Shown one piece after another: positions 24,725 to 33,499 of a DNA stretch of 33,499 bases (position 1 is the first letter of the stretch; each line of letters begins with the position of its first letter). Under the pieces are notes generated by a model. The model saw only the letters and a list, made by a program, of their open reading frames with translations. It was not told the origin of the DNA and did no database searches. Position numbers and translations under genes: made by a program. Source of the stretch: Gammaproteobacteria bacterium HGW-Gammaproteobacteria-2 (lineage in GTDB: Bacteria > Pseudomonadota > Gammaproteobacteria > Xanthomonadales > Xanthomonadaceae); NCBI GenBank assembly GCA_002840015.1, contig PGZE01000035.1, positions 1 to 33,499 on the forward strand, given 5' to 3'.

Positions 24725-27028
24725 ATGTTCAAACATTCTCCACGCGGCTGTGCCCGCGTATCCCGCAGCATGTTGGCGATTGCCATCGCCCTGGCATTGC
24801 CAGCTACGGCCGCGCTGGCGCAGGATGCTGGTGCAGAAGATGAGGTGGCTAACAACAACCCGGTACAACTGGACTCCGTTCCGGTTACCGCGCAGCGGCG
24901 CAGTGAAGACATCAAGGATGTGCCGATCTCGATTACCGCACTGAGCGGCGAGAAGCTCGACATCATCGGTTCGGGTGGTGATGACATCCGCGTGTTGGCT
25001 GGCCGCGTGCCCAGTTTGAACATTGAGTCCTCGTTTGGCCGTGCCTTTCCGCGCTTCTATATTCGCGGCCTTGGCAATACCGATTTCGATCTGAACGCAT
25101 CGCAGCCGGTATCGTTGATCTATGACGACATCGTGCAGGAAAATCCGATCCTCAAGGGTTTCCCGATGTTCGATCTGGATCAGATCGAAGTATTGCGCGG
25201 CCCGCAGGGCACCTTGTTCGGCCGCAACACCCCGGCTGGCGTGGTCAAGCTCGATTCGGCCAAACCGACGCAGGAAACCGAAGGTTACGGCCAGATTTCC
25301 TACGGACGGTTCAATGCAGTCAATTTTGAAGGTGCGCTCAGTGGTGGGCTCACCCCGGTGGTTTCCGGGCGTATTTCCGCGTTGTATCAGCGGCGCGATG
25401 ACTACGTCGACAACACTTTCACCGGTGAAAAAGACGCGCTGGAAGGTTTCGATGAAACCGCCGTTCGCGCCCAGTTGCTGTTCGAGCCGAGCGATGATTT
25501 CTACGCGCTGGCCAATGTCCATCTGCGCCATCTCGATGGCACGGCGCGCTTGTTCCGCGCCAACATCATTCGCCCGGGCATTGGCGATCTGGTGAGCGGC
25601 TTCAAGCGCAGCGAAGTAGCGATTGATGGTGCCAACGACCAGGAACTGGACACCTACGGTGCCAGCCTGAAAATGCGCTGGAACCTCGGCAGCATGAATC
25701 TGTACTCGATCACCGGCTACGAAAACGCCGAGGTGATCAGCCGTGGCGATGTCGATGGTGGTTTTGGTGGAGTATTTCAAGGGGCGCCATCCTCCGGGCC
25801 AGGATTTTTGCCGTTCTCTGCGGAGTCAGCCGATGGCCTGCCCAGTCACGAACAGATCACCCAGGAGTTCCGCCTCGAATCCAACGAGTGGGGCCGGTTC
25901 GACTGGCAGGCTGGCCTGTACTATTTTTACGAAGACATCACCGTCGACAGCTTCAATTTCGACACCCTCGCACCCGGCCGGCCGCAGAACGGTTTTGCGC
26001 GCCAAACTCAGGAAAACAACGCCTGGGCAGTGTTCGCGTCGGGTGATTACGACATCACCGATCAGCTCAAGTTTCGCGGTGGTGTGCGTTACACCAGCGA
26101 TGACAAGAACTTCACCGCAGAGCGCACGGTATCGCCGTTCGGCGCGCCGCCGACAGGCATAATCGCTGCCAATCCCAATGACACTGACCTGAGCTGGGAT
26201 GCCAGCCTGGTCTGGGCGAGCAGCGAAAATGTCAGCTACTTTGGCCGCGTTGCACGCGGTTATCGCGCACCCAGCGTTCAGGGCCGCTTGCTGTTTGGCG
26301 ATACCATTTCGGTGGCGAAGTCCGAGTCGGTGATCTCGTACGAAGCCGGTATCAAGACGCAACTGCTCGACAATCGCCTGCGCGCCAGCTTCACGGTGTT
26401 CCATTTCGATATGGACGATCAGCAACTCACGGCGGTGGGTGGCGCCACCAACTTCAACCGTCTGGTCAACGCCAACCGCACCACTGGCGAGGGTTTCGAG
26501 TTTGATCTTGAGGCCTACATCACCGACAACCTGCTGGTCACCTTCGGTGCCAGCCGCAACGACACGGAAATCCATGATCGGAATCTCGCCACACAGATAT
26601 GTGGTGCCCCGGCAGGCTGCACGGTTCTCGATCCGACCATCGTGGTCGATGTCAACGGTACCCCACAGACTCTTGCCCTGCTTGACGGAAACCGCCTGCC
26701 GCAGGCACCGGAGTGGGTCACCAACATGACCGCGCGCTACAGCATCCCGATGGGTGATGATGCCGAGATATTCTTCTACACCGATTGGGCGTATCGCAGC
26801 GAAGTCAATTTCTTCCTGTACAACTCGCCCGAGTTCACTGGCGCGCCGCTGCTTGAAGGCGGTTTGCGTACCGGTTACAACTGGGATTATGGCAAGTACG
26901 AGGTCGCCGTGTTCGGTCGCAATATCCTCAACGAGAAAGAAGTGGTTGGCGGTATCGACTTCAACAACCTGACCGGCTTCGTCAATGAGCCGGCGTTCTA
27001 CGGTATCGAGTTCACCGCCCGTTTCTGA
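24725..27028 (+). CDS. TonB-dependent outer-membrane receptor
   Basis: A 767-residue protein. A signal peptide (SMLAIAIALALPATAALAQ) is followed by a TonB-box-like DSVPVTAQRR near residue 50. The plug domain has VPISITALSG, RFYIRGLGNTDFD and the conserved IEVLRGPQGTLFGRNTPAGV. A 22-strand barrel follows, ending in FYGIEFTARF with the terminal Phe needed for outer-membrane insertion. It imports a scarce ligand (siderophore, cofactor, glycan or aromatic) with energy from TonB-ExbBD. No transporter or catabolic genes lie next to it, so the substrate is open. GGGGG precedes ATG 24725. Two strong hairpins follow the stop. Confidence 0.93.
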   Translation: MFKHSPRGCARVSRSMLAIAIALALPATAALAQDAGAEDEVANNNPVQLDSVPVTAQRRSEDIKDVPISITALSGEKLDIIGSGGDDIRVLAGRVPSLNIESSFGRAFPRFYIRGLGNTDFDLNASQPVSLIYDDIVQENPILKGFPMFDLDQIEVLRGPQGTLFGRNTPAGVVKLDSAKPTQETEGYGQISYGRFNAVNFEGALSGGLTPVVSGRISALYQRRDDYVDNTFTGEKDALEGFDETAVRAQLLFEPSDDFYALANVHLRHLDGTARLFRANIIRPGIGDLVSGFKRSEVAIDGANDQELDTYGASLKMRWNLGSMNLYSITGYENAEVISRGDVDGGFGGVFQGAPSSGPGFLPFSAESADGLPSHEQITQEFRLESNEWGRFDWQAGLYYFYEDITVDSFNFDTLAPGRPQNGFARQTQENNAWAVFASGDYDITDQLKFRGGVRYTSDDKNFTAERTVSPFGAPPTGIIAANPNDTDLSWDASLVWASSENVSYFGRVARGYRAPSVQGRLLFGDTISVAKSESVISYEAGIKTQLLDNRLRASFTVFHFDMDDQQLTAVGGATNFNRLVNANRTTGEGFEFDLEAYITDNLLVTFGASRNDTEIHDRNLATQICGAPAGCTVLDPTIVVDVNGTPQTLALLDGNRLPQAPEWVTNMTARYSIPMGDDAEIFFYTDWAYRSEVNFFLYNSPEFTGAPLLEGGLRTGYNWDYGKYEVAVFGRNILNEKEVVGGIDFNNLTGFVNEPAFYGIEFTARF

Positions 27029-27077
27029 TCGCTGCGCCGTTTGCACCGATTCTCTTTGTTTAGACGGCAAACCACCC

Positions 27078-27109
27078 CTCGACACCCCGGCGCAAGCTGG
27101 GGTGTCGAG
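27078..27109. terminator. Hairpin after the TonB receptor gene
   Basis: CTCGACACCCC and GGGGTGTCGAG form an 11-bp perfect stem with a 10-base loop. It belongs to the same palindrome family as 24166-24181. No T-run, so its role as terminator is inferred from position. Confidence 0.6.
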
Positions 27110-27114
27110 CTCGT

Positions 27115-27184
27115 AGGATAGGTAGAGCGCAGCGAAACCCATCGCTACCGGAAATGATGGGTTTCGCTGCGCTCTACCCATCCT
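27115..27184. repeat. 70-base palindrome between convergent genes
   Basis: A perfect 23-bp inverted repeat (27121-27143 with 27156-27178) is extended outward by five more pairs after one mismatch, with a 12-base loop. The core contains GCGCAGCGAAACCC. It separates the receptor gene from the convergent flavoprotein gene and probably blocks read-through from both sides. A diverged piece of similar sequence is at 14765-14778. Confidence 0.85.
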
Positions 27185-27199
27185 GCATTCGCAGGCGAC

Positions 27200-28381
27200 T
27201 TAAACCGCTTCACCCGCAGCATGCCCCGATGCCCACGCCCACTGGAAGTTGTAGCCGCCCAACCAGCCGCTGACATCAACCACTTCACCGATGAAATACA
27301 GGCCCGGCACCTTGTGCGATTGCATCGTGCTCGATGAAAGCTCATGGGTGTCGATGCCGCCCAGGGTCACTTCGGCGGTGCGGTAGCCTTCGCTGCCGCT
27401 GGCGATCAGCGCGAAGTTTTGTAGCAACTCGGCAACCGCTTTCAACTCAGGCAGGTTGAATTGCCGGATCGGCTTGCTGTGCAACCAGTGCTCGCACAGC
27501 CGTTGTGCGAAGCGTTTGGGCAGCAGTTCGGCGAGCAGGGTTTTCAGCTCCGCTGCCGGGCGTTCGGCTTGCAGTGTTAGCAAGGTTTGCAGCGCATCAC
27601 TACCCGGCAACAGATCAAGCCGCAGCGCGTCGCCGGGTTGCCAGTACGACGAAATCTGCAATATCGCCGGGCCGCTGACGCCGCGATGGGTGATCAGCAT
27701 GAAATTGCTGAAGCTTTGGCCGTTGCAGGTGGCGCTGATCGGCAGCGACACGCCGCTCAGCTCGGCGAAGCGTTGCTGGTGTTTGCCACTGAGGGTAAGC
27801 GGTACCAGGCCAGCGCGGGTGGGCAACACGGCGTGGCCGAATTGCCGCGCCAGCTCGTAACCAAAACCGCTGGCACCCATGCTGGGGATCGACAAGCCGC
27901 CGCTGGCAACAACCAACGCCGCAGCAACCATCACCCCCGCGCTGGTGTTCAGAACAAAAGCCCCGTTATCGGCGTGCTGCACACGCTCGATATGGCAATC
28001 GGTTTGCACCTGCACCCCGGCCGCAGCGCATTCGGCAAGCAGCATCGCCACGATCTGCTTTGACGAGTCATCGCAAAACAATTGCCCCAGCTCTTTTTCG
28101 TGGAAGGCAATGCGGTGCTTTTGCACCAGCTCAATGAAATGCCATGGGGTGTAGCGCGCCAACGCCGATTTGCAAAAATGCGGATTGGCCGAGAGGTAGT
28201 TGGCGGGCGTGGTGCCGGTGTTGGTGAAGTTGCAGCGGCCACCGCCGGACATCAGGATTTTCTTGCCGACGCGGTTGGCGTGTTCGATCACGCGCACGCG
28301 TTTGCCGCGCTGGCCGGCGCGGATCGCGCACATCAAGCCGGCCGCACCGCCGCCCACGATGACCACATCGACCTGTTCCAT
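27200..28381 (-). CDS. yhiN: FAD-dependent oxidoreductase, YhiN/HI0933 (BaiN-like) family
   Basis: A 393-residue flavoprotein. N-terminal FAD-binding VVIVGGGAAGLMCAIRAGQ is followed by ILMSGGGRCNFTNT, the family hallmark. In the middle VVASGGLSIPSMGASGFGYELA is conserved. The C-terminus has GEVVDVSGWLGGYNFQWAWASG, which closes the FAD site. The family includes proteins of unknown role in most bacteria and one bile-acid reductase in a gut clostridium, so the substrate is not predicted. ATG 28381 matches the E. coli start; GTG 28399 is possible and would abut the yaeQ stop. It probably shares a transcript with yaeQ. Confidence 0.9.
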   Translation of the reverse strand: MEQVDVVIVGGGAAGLMCAIRAGQRGKRVRVIEHANRVGKKILMSGGGRCNFTNTGTTPANYLSANPHFCKSALARYTPWHFIELVQKHRIAFHEKELGQLFCDDSSKQIVAMLLAECAAAGVQVQTDCHIERVQHADNGAFVLNTSAGVMVAAALVVASGGLSIPSMGASGFGYELARQFGHAVLPTRAGLVPLTLSGKHQQRFAELSGVSLPISATCNGQSFSNFMLITHRGVSGPAILQISSYWQPGDALRLDLLPGSDALQTLLTLQAERPAAELKTLLAELLPKRFAQRLCEHWLHSKPIRQFNLPELKAVAELLQNFALIASGSEGYRTAEVTLGGIDTHELSSSTMQSHKVPGLYFIGEVVDVSGWLGGYNFQWAWASGHAAGEAV

Positions 28382-28399
28382 GCTCAGCGCGTGCTGCAC

Positions 28400-28960
28400 T
28401 CAGGCCGACGGTCGGGCTGCCGGCGCCATGCGCAGGCGCGGGGTGATCGCGATGGTCTCGCTCTCGCTCATCAATTGCAGTTCGCCATCCTGGATCATCG
28501 CGGTAAAACGCATGCCACGCTGCAACAGTGCCGTCACCGCATCGATCACCCCAGCATCGAAATCAAGCACGGTGAGATTTTTCAGTCGCGCCAGCGCGCC
28601 GCTCTGTTTGCTCCACCAGATGTCCGCGCTGTTGCCGCTGTAAGTTACCACCGCGGCCTGGCGGGCGCGGCCACAGGCTTTGCGGATGCGCGACTCATCG
28701 GGCTGCCCGAGATCGATCCATAGTTCGATATCGCCGGTGTAATCGCGCAGCCACAGGTCGGGCTCGTCGTCGGCGCTAAGGCCACGACCGAACTCCAGTC
28801 GCTCGCTGGCAAACCAGGCAAACGCCAGCAGCCGCGTCATCAGCCGCTGCGCGGTTTCCGACGGGTGCTGCGCCAGGGTGAGGTTGTGCTCGGCATAATA
28901 ATTGCGGTCCATGTCGCTGACCTGCAGCTCGACTTTGTAGACGGTGGCCTTGGGTGCCAT
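28400..28960 (-). CDS. yaeQ: YaeQ family protein
   Basis: 186 residues. [63 protein letters not shown] and [17 protein letters not shown] follow the E. coli YaeQ sequence closely. The fold is a PD-(D/E)xK nuclease variant; E. coli YaeQ was first noted as compensating for loss of RfaH, and its cellular role remains unclear. ATG 28960 matches the E. coli N-terminus; another ATG lies at 28969. It is divergent from the restriction-modification gene, 130 bases apart. Confidence 0.92.
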   Translation of the reverse strand: MAPKATVYKVELQVSDMDRNYYAEHNLTLAQHPSETAQRLMTRLLAFAWFASERLEFGRGLSADDEPDLWLRDYTGDIELWIDLGQPDESRIRKACGRARQAAVVTYSGNSADIWWSKQSGALARLKNLTVLDFDAGVIDAVTALLQRGMRFTAMIQDGELQLMSESETIAITPRLRMAPAARPSA

Positions 28961-29090
28961 TGCGCTCATCAATCGCGGAAAGAGCGGCTATTCTAGTCGT
29001 GAACCGTGTTGCATGCGGTCAGCGCGGTTCACCCATGCCCGCCCGGTGCGACATCGGGTAGCCTTGCTCAACCAAACAGGGAAGCATCAC

Positions 29091-32000
29091 GTGACGGACA
29101 ACGCCAGCGACGCGGTAGAAGGCTTCATTGCCAAGTGGGCTGACGTCAAGGCGTCCGAGCTGTCCACCTCGCAAAGCTTTCTCGCCGACCTGTGCCGCCT
29201 GCTGGATGTGGCAACGCCGCACCCGACAGCCGAGCAGGACTACATGTTCGAGCGCCCGATCACGTTCCGCCATGGCGATGGCAGCACCAGCCCCGGCCGC
29301 ATCGATCTGTACCGGCGCGGTGCCTTCGTGCTCGAATCGAAAAAGCTCAAGGCCGACAGCCGCAACAAGGGTTTCGACGAGGCCATGTTGCGCGCCCGCA
29401 GCCAGGCTGAAAACTACGCACGTGCGTTGCCGGCCAGCGAGGGCAGGCCGCCGTTCGTGGTGGTGGTGGATGTCGGCCATCGCATTGAACTGTATTCCGA
29501 GTTCAGCCGTTCCGGAGCCACCTACACGCCGTTTCCCGACCCGCGCAGTCATCGCATTGCACTCGCTGACCTGCGCCGCGATGCCATCCGCGACCGCCTG
29601 CGGCGGGTGTGGAGCGATCCGCTGTCGCTTGATCCCAGCCGCGAATCGGCGCGGGTTACCCGCGACATCGCCGCCCGCCTTGCCAATCTGGCGCGCAGCC
29701 TGGAACAGGCCGGCCACGATCCCGAAGTGGTGGCGCAGTTTCTGATGCGTTGCCTGTTCACCATGTTTGCCGAAGACGTGCGCCTGCTGCCGCACGACAG
29801 CTTCCGCCATCTGCTGCAAACCCATGCCGAACAACCCGACATCGCCATGCGCATGCTGGCGCAATTGTGGCGCGACATGGATAGCGGCGGCTTTTCTGCG
29901 GCCATCGCCAGCAATGTGCTGCACTTCAACGGCAAGCTGTTCAAGCAGCCAGGCACCCTGCCGCTGGATAGCACGCAACTGGCGCTGCTGATCAACGCCG
30001 CACGTGCCGACTGGCAGCATGTCGAGCCGGCCATCTTCGGTACCTTGCTCGAACGTGCGCTGGAGCCATCCGAACGGCACAAGCTCGGCGCCCACTACAC
30101 CCCGCGCGCCTATGTCGAGCGGTTGGTGCTGCCGACCGTGATGGAGCCGCTGCGCACGCAGTGGGGCGATGCGCAGGCCGCTGCGCTCACTCTGGCCGCC
30201 GAAGACAAGCACGACGATGCAGTGGCCGAACTGCGCCGCTTCCACCATCACCTGTGCAGCGTGCGCGTGCTTGATCCGGCCTGTGGCTCCGGCAATTTTC
30301 TGTATGTCACCCTGGAGCACCTCAAGCGGCTGGAAGGCGAAGTGCTCAACGCCCTCGATGAACTGGGCTTCCGCCAGACCGACCTTGCCATTGGCGGTGA
30401 GCGCGCCGATGCCATGGCCGGCGAAACCGTCGATCCGCACCAGTTGCTGGGCATCGAACTCAACCCGCGCGCCGCTGCCATCGCCGAGGTGGTGCTGTGG
30501 ATCGGCTACCTGCAATGGCATTTCCGCACCCGTGGCGACGCCAGTCCGCCGCAACCGGTGATCCGCGATTTTCGCAATATCGAATGCCGCGACGCAGTAC
30601 TGGCCAGCGATCACATCGAGTACGTGAGTGATGAACACGGGGTGCCGGTCACTCGCTGGGACGGCATCACCACCAAGGCTTCCCCGGTTACCGGCGAAGC
30701 GGTACCCGACGACAGCGCCCGCGTACCGATCGAGCACTATGTCAATCCGCGCAAGGCGGCGTGGCCACAGGCGGATTATGTGGTGGGTAATCCGCCGTTT
30801 CTCGGCAAGGGTGAAAAACTGCGCTTTGCCTTGGGCGATGGCTATGTCGAAGCACTGCGCAGTGCGTGGCCGGAAGTCCCCGAGTCGGCCGATTTCGTGA
30901 TGTACTGGTGGCATCACGCTGCAAAGCTCACCCAGGCCGGCGCGCTACAGCGTTTTGGTTTCATCACCACCAACTCGATTCGGCAAACCTTCAATCGCCG
31001 AGTTATTGAAGCCGCCTTGCAGCCAACGCCGCGCGGAGTTGAACCCCTCTCCCCCCGGGAGAGGGGCAGGGGTGAGGGTTCGGGCAGGGCGAAGGATTCC
31101 GCTCCGCGCGCACCCTCATCCGGCGCTGCGCGCCACCTTCTCCCGGTGGGAGAAGGGAAACGGCAGCCGCTTTCGCTGCTGTTCGCCATACCCGATCATC
31201 CGTGGGTGGATGCCAGTGACGGCGCGGCGGTACGCATCGCGATGACAGTTGCCGGGCGCGGCGCAGCATCGCCGCCGGGCCGTCTGAGCACGGTCGAAAG
31301 CGAGAGCGCCGGCGACAACGACGAAACATTGGTAGTGCTGCGCGAGCAGCACGGCGCGATTCACGCCGACTTGCGGGTCGGTGCCGCCGTGGCACGCGCC
31401 GGAGCCTTGCGCAGCAACAGCGGGATCACCTCGATGGGGGTGATGCTGGCCGGCTCGGGATTCATCGTGGATCGCGCCAGAGCCATTGAACTGGGTCTGC
31501 GTGGTGACCGCGCCGCTGCCGTGCCGATTCGTGAATACCGCAACGGCCGCGACCTTACCCAAAGCCCGCGCGACGCGTTGGTGATCGATCTGTACGGACT
31601 GTCTGCCGAACACGTGCGCGAGCGGTTCCCTGCCATCTACCAGCATGTCCTGGAGCGGGTGAAGCCTGAGCGTGATGCCAATCGCCGGGACCGCATGAGG
31701 TTGCGTTGGTGGCTCTTCGCCGAATGCCGCCCTACACTGCGCGCGATGCTCGCCGGTCAGTCGCGGTTTATCGCCACCACCGAAACCGCCAAGTTTCGCT
31801 TCTTTCAGTTTCTTGATGCCTCCGTGTTGATCGATCACAGCGTAATCGGCATCGGTACCGCCGACGCCTGGCATTTGGGTGTGCTGTCTTCGCATTTGCA
31901 TGGCGCGTGGGCGCTGGCTGCGGGTGGCCGTCTCGGCGTGGGTAACGATCCGCGCTACAACAAGACCCGCTGCTTCGATCCCTTTCCATTTCCCGCGCTG

Positions 32001-33344
32001 CAATCCCTTCTCCCCCCGGGAGAAGGTGCCCGAAGGGCGGATGAGGGCGAGCCCGCGATCACGCCACCCTCACCCCAACCCCTCTCCCAGCGGGAGAGGG
32101 GCCTGCTGGATCGCATCGGCGAGCTTGCCGAACAACTCGATGCCCTGCGCAAGACACAGCAAGCCGCGCATCCCGATCTCACTCTTACCGGCATGTACAA
32201 CGTGCTGGAAAAACTGCGCAGCGGCGAACCGTTGAGCGCAAAAGAGCGCGGCATCCACGAACAGGGTCTGGTATCGGTGCTGCGCCAGTTGCACGATGAA
32301 CTGGATGCCGCCGTGCTCGATGCCTATGGCTGGGCCGACCTGCTGCCGCTGTTGCGGGGGGCGATGGGCGATCGAAGTTCGAACCACGACAGCCACGCGC
32401 CCTCACCCCCAACCCCTCTCCCCGGGGGAGAGGGGAGTAACGAGCCGCGCGTGATCGAACCCCTCTCCCTCCGGGAGAGGGGCAGGGGTGAGGGCGGCCA
32501 ACGACGCTCCCTGCCGAAAGCCGCATTGCCTCAGGACGTTATCGACTTCGCACGATCGCTGCGCCGCAGTCAGACCGATGCCGAAGGGGTGATCTGGTAT
32601 CTGTTGCGTAATCGCAACCTGCATGGAATGAAATTTCGGCGGCAACACCCACAGCCGCCGTACACACTCGATTTTTATTGTCACGAACTGGGCTTGGCGG
32701 TTGAGCTCGACGGCAGCCAGCATGCCGATTCAGCACGTGATGTGCGACGCGATGCGGTGTTGGCGGACGCAGGGATTGAGGTGTTGCGTTACTGGAATCA
32801 CGATGTGCTTACCCGCACCGAAACGGTGCTGGAGGATTTGTATTGGCAGATTGAGGCGCGGATGAGCGATGACGCTGTCATCCAGTGTCAACCCGCATCG
32901 GTGGAAAAGAGTTTGAACCGCGACGACGCCCGCCGCGCCTTCGATGAAGCGGTGTTGGAACGACTGGTGGCGCTCAATGCCGAGCGTGCCGCCGAGGAAG
33001 CGCGTGGACAGATCCGCTGGCTGCGTCCCGATTATCAGAACCCAGAGGCACAACAGGCACCGCAACAAGGGCAAATGCCAACCGAAGCGCCCGACGACGA
33101 GGCTGCGCTGGTGGCTGCAAGCCCGGCCAGCAAAGCAAAAGCCTGGCCGAAAGATGCCATCGACCAGGTGCGCGCCGTGGCCGAGGTGCTGGCCAGCAGC
33201 CCGGTGGCGCTGTCGGTTGATGAAATCGCCGCGCGTTTCAGCGCCCGAGGCGGGTGGAAAAAGCGGTTGCCGCCGCTGCTCGATATGCTGGTGGCATTGG
33301 GCCGCGCACAGATACACGGCGAGCGTTACACCGGCGTGCGATAA
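29091..33344 (+). CDS. MmeI-like (type IIL/IIG) restriction-modification protein with in-frame repeat and DUF559 insertions
   Basis: 1417 residues from GTG 29091 (AGGGAAG upstream). The nuclease motif D72-x9-E82-x-K84 has the same spacing as in MmeI. Next come a helical spacer, [17 protein letters not shown] (motif X), DPACGSGNF from D395 (motif I, SAM), NPPF at 567 (motif IV, adenine N6 methylation), [19 protein letters not shown] and a target-recognition region. In this family one protein cuts and methylates, with one TRD setting specificity for both. Three segments do not fit the family: residues 645-692, 972-1004 and about 1100-1275. They are palindromic repeats, and the third adds a DUF559 nuclease domain. 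The scaffold resumes with [20 protein letters not shown]. The frame is intact throughout. Whether the enzyme remains active cannot be told. Confidence 0.88.
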   Translation: MTDNASDAVEGFIAKWADVKASELSTSQSFLADLCRLLDVATPHPTAEQDYMFERPITFRHGDGSTSPGRIDLYRRGAFVLESKKLKADSRNKGFDEAMLRARSQAENYARALPASEGRPPFVVVVDVGHRIELYSEFSRSGATYTPFPDPRSHRIALADLRRDAIRDRLRRVWSDPLSLDPSRESARVTRDIAARLANLARSLEQAGHDPEVVAQFLMRCLFTMFAEDVRLLPHDSFRHLLQTHAEQPDIAMRMLAQLWRDMDSGGFSAAIASNVLHFNGKLFKQPGTLPLDSTQLALLINAARADWQHVEPAIFGTLLERALEPSERHKLGAHYTPRAYVERLVLPTVMEPLRTQWGDAQAAALTLAAEDKHDDAVAELRRFHHHLCSVRVLDPACGSGNFLYVTLEHLKRLEGEVLNALDELGFRQTDLAIGGERADAMAGETVDPHQLLGIELNPRAAAIAEVVLWIGYLQWHFRTRGDASPPQPVIRDFRNIECRDAVLASDHIEYVSDEHGVPVTRWDGITTKASPVTGEAVPDDSARVPIEHYVNPRKAAWPQADYVVGNPPFLGKGEKLRFALGDGYVEALRSAWPEVPESADFVMYWWHHAAKLTQAGALQRFGFITTNSIRQTFNRRVIEAALQPTPRGVEPLSPRERGRGEGSGRAKDSAPRAPSSGAARHLLPVGEGKRQPLSLLFAIPDHPWVDASDGAAVRIAMTVAGRGAASPPGRLSTVESESAGDNDETLVVLREQHGAIHADLRVGAAVARAGALRSNSGITSMGVMLAGSGFIVDRARAIELGLRGDRAAAVPIREYRNGRDLTQSPRDALVIDLYGLSAEHVRERFPAIYQHVLERVKPERDANRRDRMRLRWWLFAECRPTLRAMLAGQSRFIATTETAKFRFFQFLDASVLIDHSVIGIGTADAWHLGVLSSHLHGAWALAAGGRLGVGNDPRYNKTRCFDPFPFPALQSLLPPGEGARRADEGEPAITPPSPQPLSQRERGLLDRIGELAEQLDALRKTQQAAHPDLTLTGMYNVLEKLRSGEPLSAKERGIHEQGLVSVLRQLHDELDAAVLDAYGWADLLPLLRGAMGDRSSNHDSHAPSPPTPLPGGEGSNEPRVIEPLSLRERGRGEGGQRRSLPKAALPQDVIDFARSLRRSQTDAEGVIWYLLRNRNLHGMKFRRQHPQPPYTLDFYCHELGLAVELDGSQHADSARDVRRDAVLADAGIEVLRYWNHDVLTRTETVLEDLYWQIEARMSDDAVIQCQPASVEKSLNRDDARRAFDEAVLERLVALNAERAAEEARGQIRWLRPDYQNPEAQQAPQQGQMPTEAPDDEAALVAASPASKAKAWPKDAIDQVRAVAEVLASSPVALSVDEIAARFSARGGWKKRLPPLLDMLVALGRAQIHGERYTGVR
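31023..31166 (+). repeat. In-frame palindromic insertion 1 in the restriction-modification gene
   Basis: 144 bases (48 codons) between the VIEAALQ and [13 protein letters not shown] parts of the methyltransferase domain. Contains a type-a palindrome CCCCTCTCCC-CCC-GGGAGAGGGG (31044-31066) with tail CAGGGGTGAGGG, and an inverted type-b palindrome CCTTCTCCC-GGT-GGGAGAAGG (31136-31156) with tail CACCCTCATC before it. The tails point inward. Translated as proline-, arginine- and glycine-rich sequence ([11 protein letters not shown]). Confidence 0.85.
32004..32102 (+). repeat. In-frame palindromic insertion 2 in the restriction-modification gene
   Basis: 99 bases (33 codons) after FPFPALQ. Type-b palindrome CCTTCTCCC-CCC-GGGAGAAGG (32006-32026) with a tail ending GATGAGGG, then an inverted type-a unit CCCCTCTCCC-AGC-GGGAGAGGGG (32079-32101) preceded by ACCCTCACCCCA. 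Tails again point inward; the order of types is the reverse of insertion 1. Confidence 0.85.
32399..32495 (+). repeat. In-frame palindromic insertion 3, next to the DUF559 domain
   Basis: Two type-a palindromes, 32413-32435 and 32460-32482, with tails CCCTCACCCCCA before the first and CAGGGGTGAGGG after the second. Here the tails point outward, unlike insertions 1 and 2. The DUF559 segment begins immediately after the second tail. Confidence 0.85.
32499..32865 (+). other. DUF559 (Vsr-like endonuclease) domain inside the restriction-modification protein
   Basis: About 120 residues (roughly 1137-1258). [50 protein letters not shown] and [10 protein letters not shown] follow the DUF559 pattern from start to end. 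The PD-(D/E)xK active-site residues D1194 and E1205-x-D1207 are in place. DUF559 proteins are usually free-standing and 110-130 residues long, so a whole domain seems to be inserted between the LLPLL and DDARRAFDE parts of the host protein. After it come a short hairpin (GATGAC-GCT-GTCATC, 32868-32882) and about 40 bases of linker. No palindrome of type a or b closes the 3' side. Confidence 0.85.
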
Positions 33345-33424
33345 CCCGGCGGGGCAGGCATTGCGCCTTCCTTACTTTCAGGTACCTGATTAGTCTCGAG
33401 CCTCAGCTGTGATGCGCTGTGAAT

Positions 33425-33440
33425 CCTTCTCCCACCGGGA
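33425..33440 (+). repeat. Truncated type-b palindrome downstream of the gene
   Basis: CCTTCTCCCACCGGGA has the left arm, loop and the beginning of the right arm of the type-b palindromes found inside the gene, then diverges (ACAACC). It is 80 bases after the stop codon. Confidence 0.5.
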
Positions 33441-33447
33441 CAACCAG

Positions 33448-33474
33448 CGACTTGGCGGCTTTGCCGCCTAGTCG
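33448..33474. terminator. Hairpin downstream of the restriction-modification gene
   Basis: CGACT-T-GGCGGC-TTT-GCCGCC-T-AGTCG: an 11-bp stem with one mismatch. No T-run follows, so termination is only likely by position. Beyond it the window ends without another gene. Confidence 0.45.
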
Positions 33475-33499
33475 ATTGGCTGGTAGTTTCATCAGAAGG

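Noticed and set aside
29019..30917. Long minus-strand open frame of 632 codons
   Set aside because: It is antisense to the methyltransferase gene and has no recognisable domain; the sense strand carries all motifs.
31023..32495. Frameshift or pseudogene in the restriction-modification gene
   Set aside because: The palindromic inserts break family similarity, but the reading frame is open over all 1417 residues and the key motifs are intact.

Overview
The window reads as a gammaproteobacterial chromosome segment of moderately high GC, most likely from the Xanthomonadales (Lysobacterales). This is inferred from protein style, the serA / D-2-hydroxyglutarate dehydrogenase divergent pair, the pilV-pilW-pilX-pilY1 minor pilin order, a TonB receptor and abundant REP-like palindromes. 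It is not proved by any search. Gene density is high, and many neighbours overlap by an ATGA or TGATG junction.

Layout. 1-3115 (+): a lipid-headgroup cluster made of the C-terminal remnant of a sugar/alcohol-phosphate nucleotidyltransferase, a HIT-family protein, and a large fusion of a CDP-alcohol phosphatidyltransferase with a C-terminal Tam41-like nucleotidyltransferase domain. 3077-4401 (-): a sterol-desaturase-like membrane hydroxylase and an SRPBCC protein. 4521-5000: a 221-bp REP-containing unit in tandem. 5164-9661 (-): xdhA-xdhB-xdhC, the xanthine dehydrogenase operon. 9790-10656 (-): prepilin peptidase pilD, standing alone. 10969-11100 (-): a tiny entericidin-type lipoprotein gene. 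11557-11829 (+): a complete tRNA transcription unit (promoter, tRNA-Ala, tRNA-Glu, terminator). 11988-14734: serA (-) divergent from a D-2-hydroxyglutarate-dehydrogenase-like flavoprotein (+). 14881-16196: an IS110-family element sitting between two inverted REP palindromes. 16260-17651: ppnN. 17624-18685 (-): an AlgZ/FimS-like histidine kinase. 19176-23275 (+): pilV-pilW-pilX-pilY1. 23405-23481 (-): tRNA-Asn. 23581-24060 (-): a DUF456 membrane protein. 24725-27028 (+): a TonB-dependent receptor. 27200-28960 (-): a YhiN-like flavoprotein and YaeQ. 29091-33344 (+): a 1417-residue MmeI-like (type IIL/IIG) restriction-modification protein.

Three things stand out. (1) The noncoding 5' part of the IS110 element can be folded by eye into a bridge-RNA-like structure with two internal loops. 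The guides of the first match the REP target (GCTC-CT-ACAG), and those of the second match the element's own ends (AGAGTGT-CT-TGT). Ends, core dinucleotide and guides therefore support each other. (2) The restriction-modification gene is interrupted, always in frame, by three paired palindromic repeats. Next to the third lies a whole DUF559 (Vsr-like) nuclease domain, so one polypeptide appears to carry two different nuclease domains and one methyltransferase. (3) The phospholipid-type fusion combines an enzyme class that uses CDP-activated lipids or alcohols with a domain resembling the mitochondrial CDP-diacylglycerol synthase Tam41.

The pilus genes, pilD and the AlgZ/FimS-like kinase may form a functional group: in Pseudomonas the FimS/AlgR pair controls the minor pilin operon, and here the kinase gene lies directly upstream and divergent. 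No algR, fimT/fimU or pilE is seen in the window.
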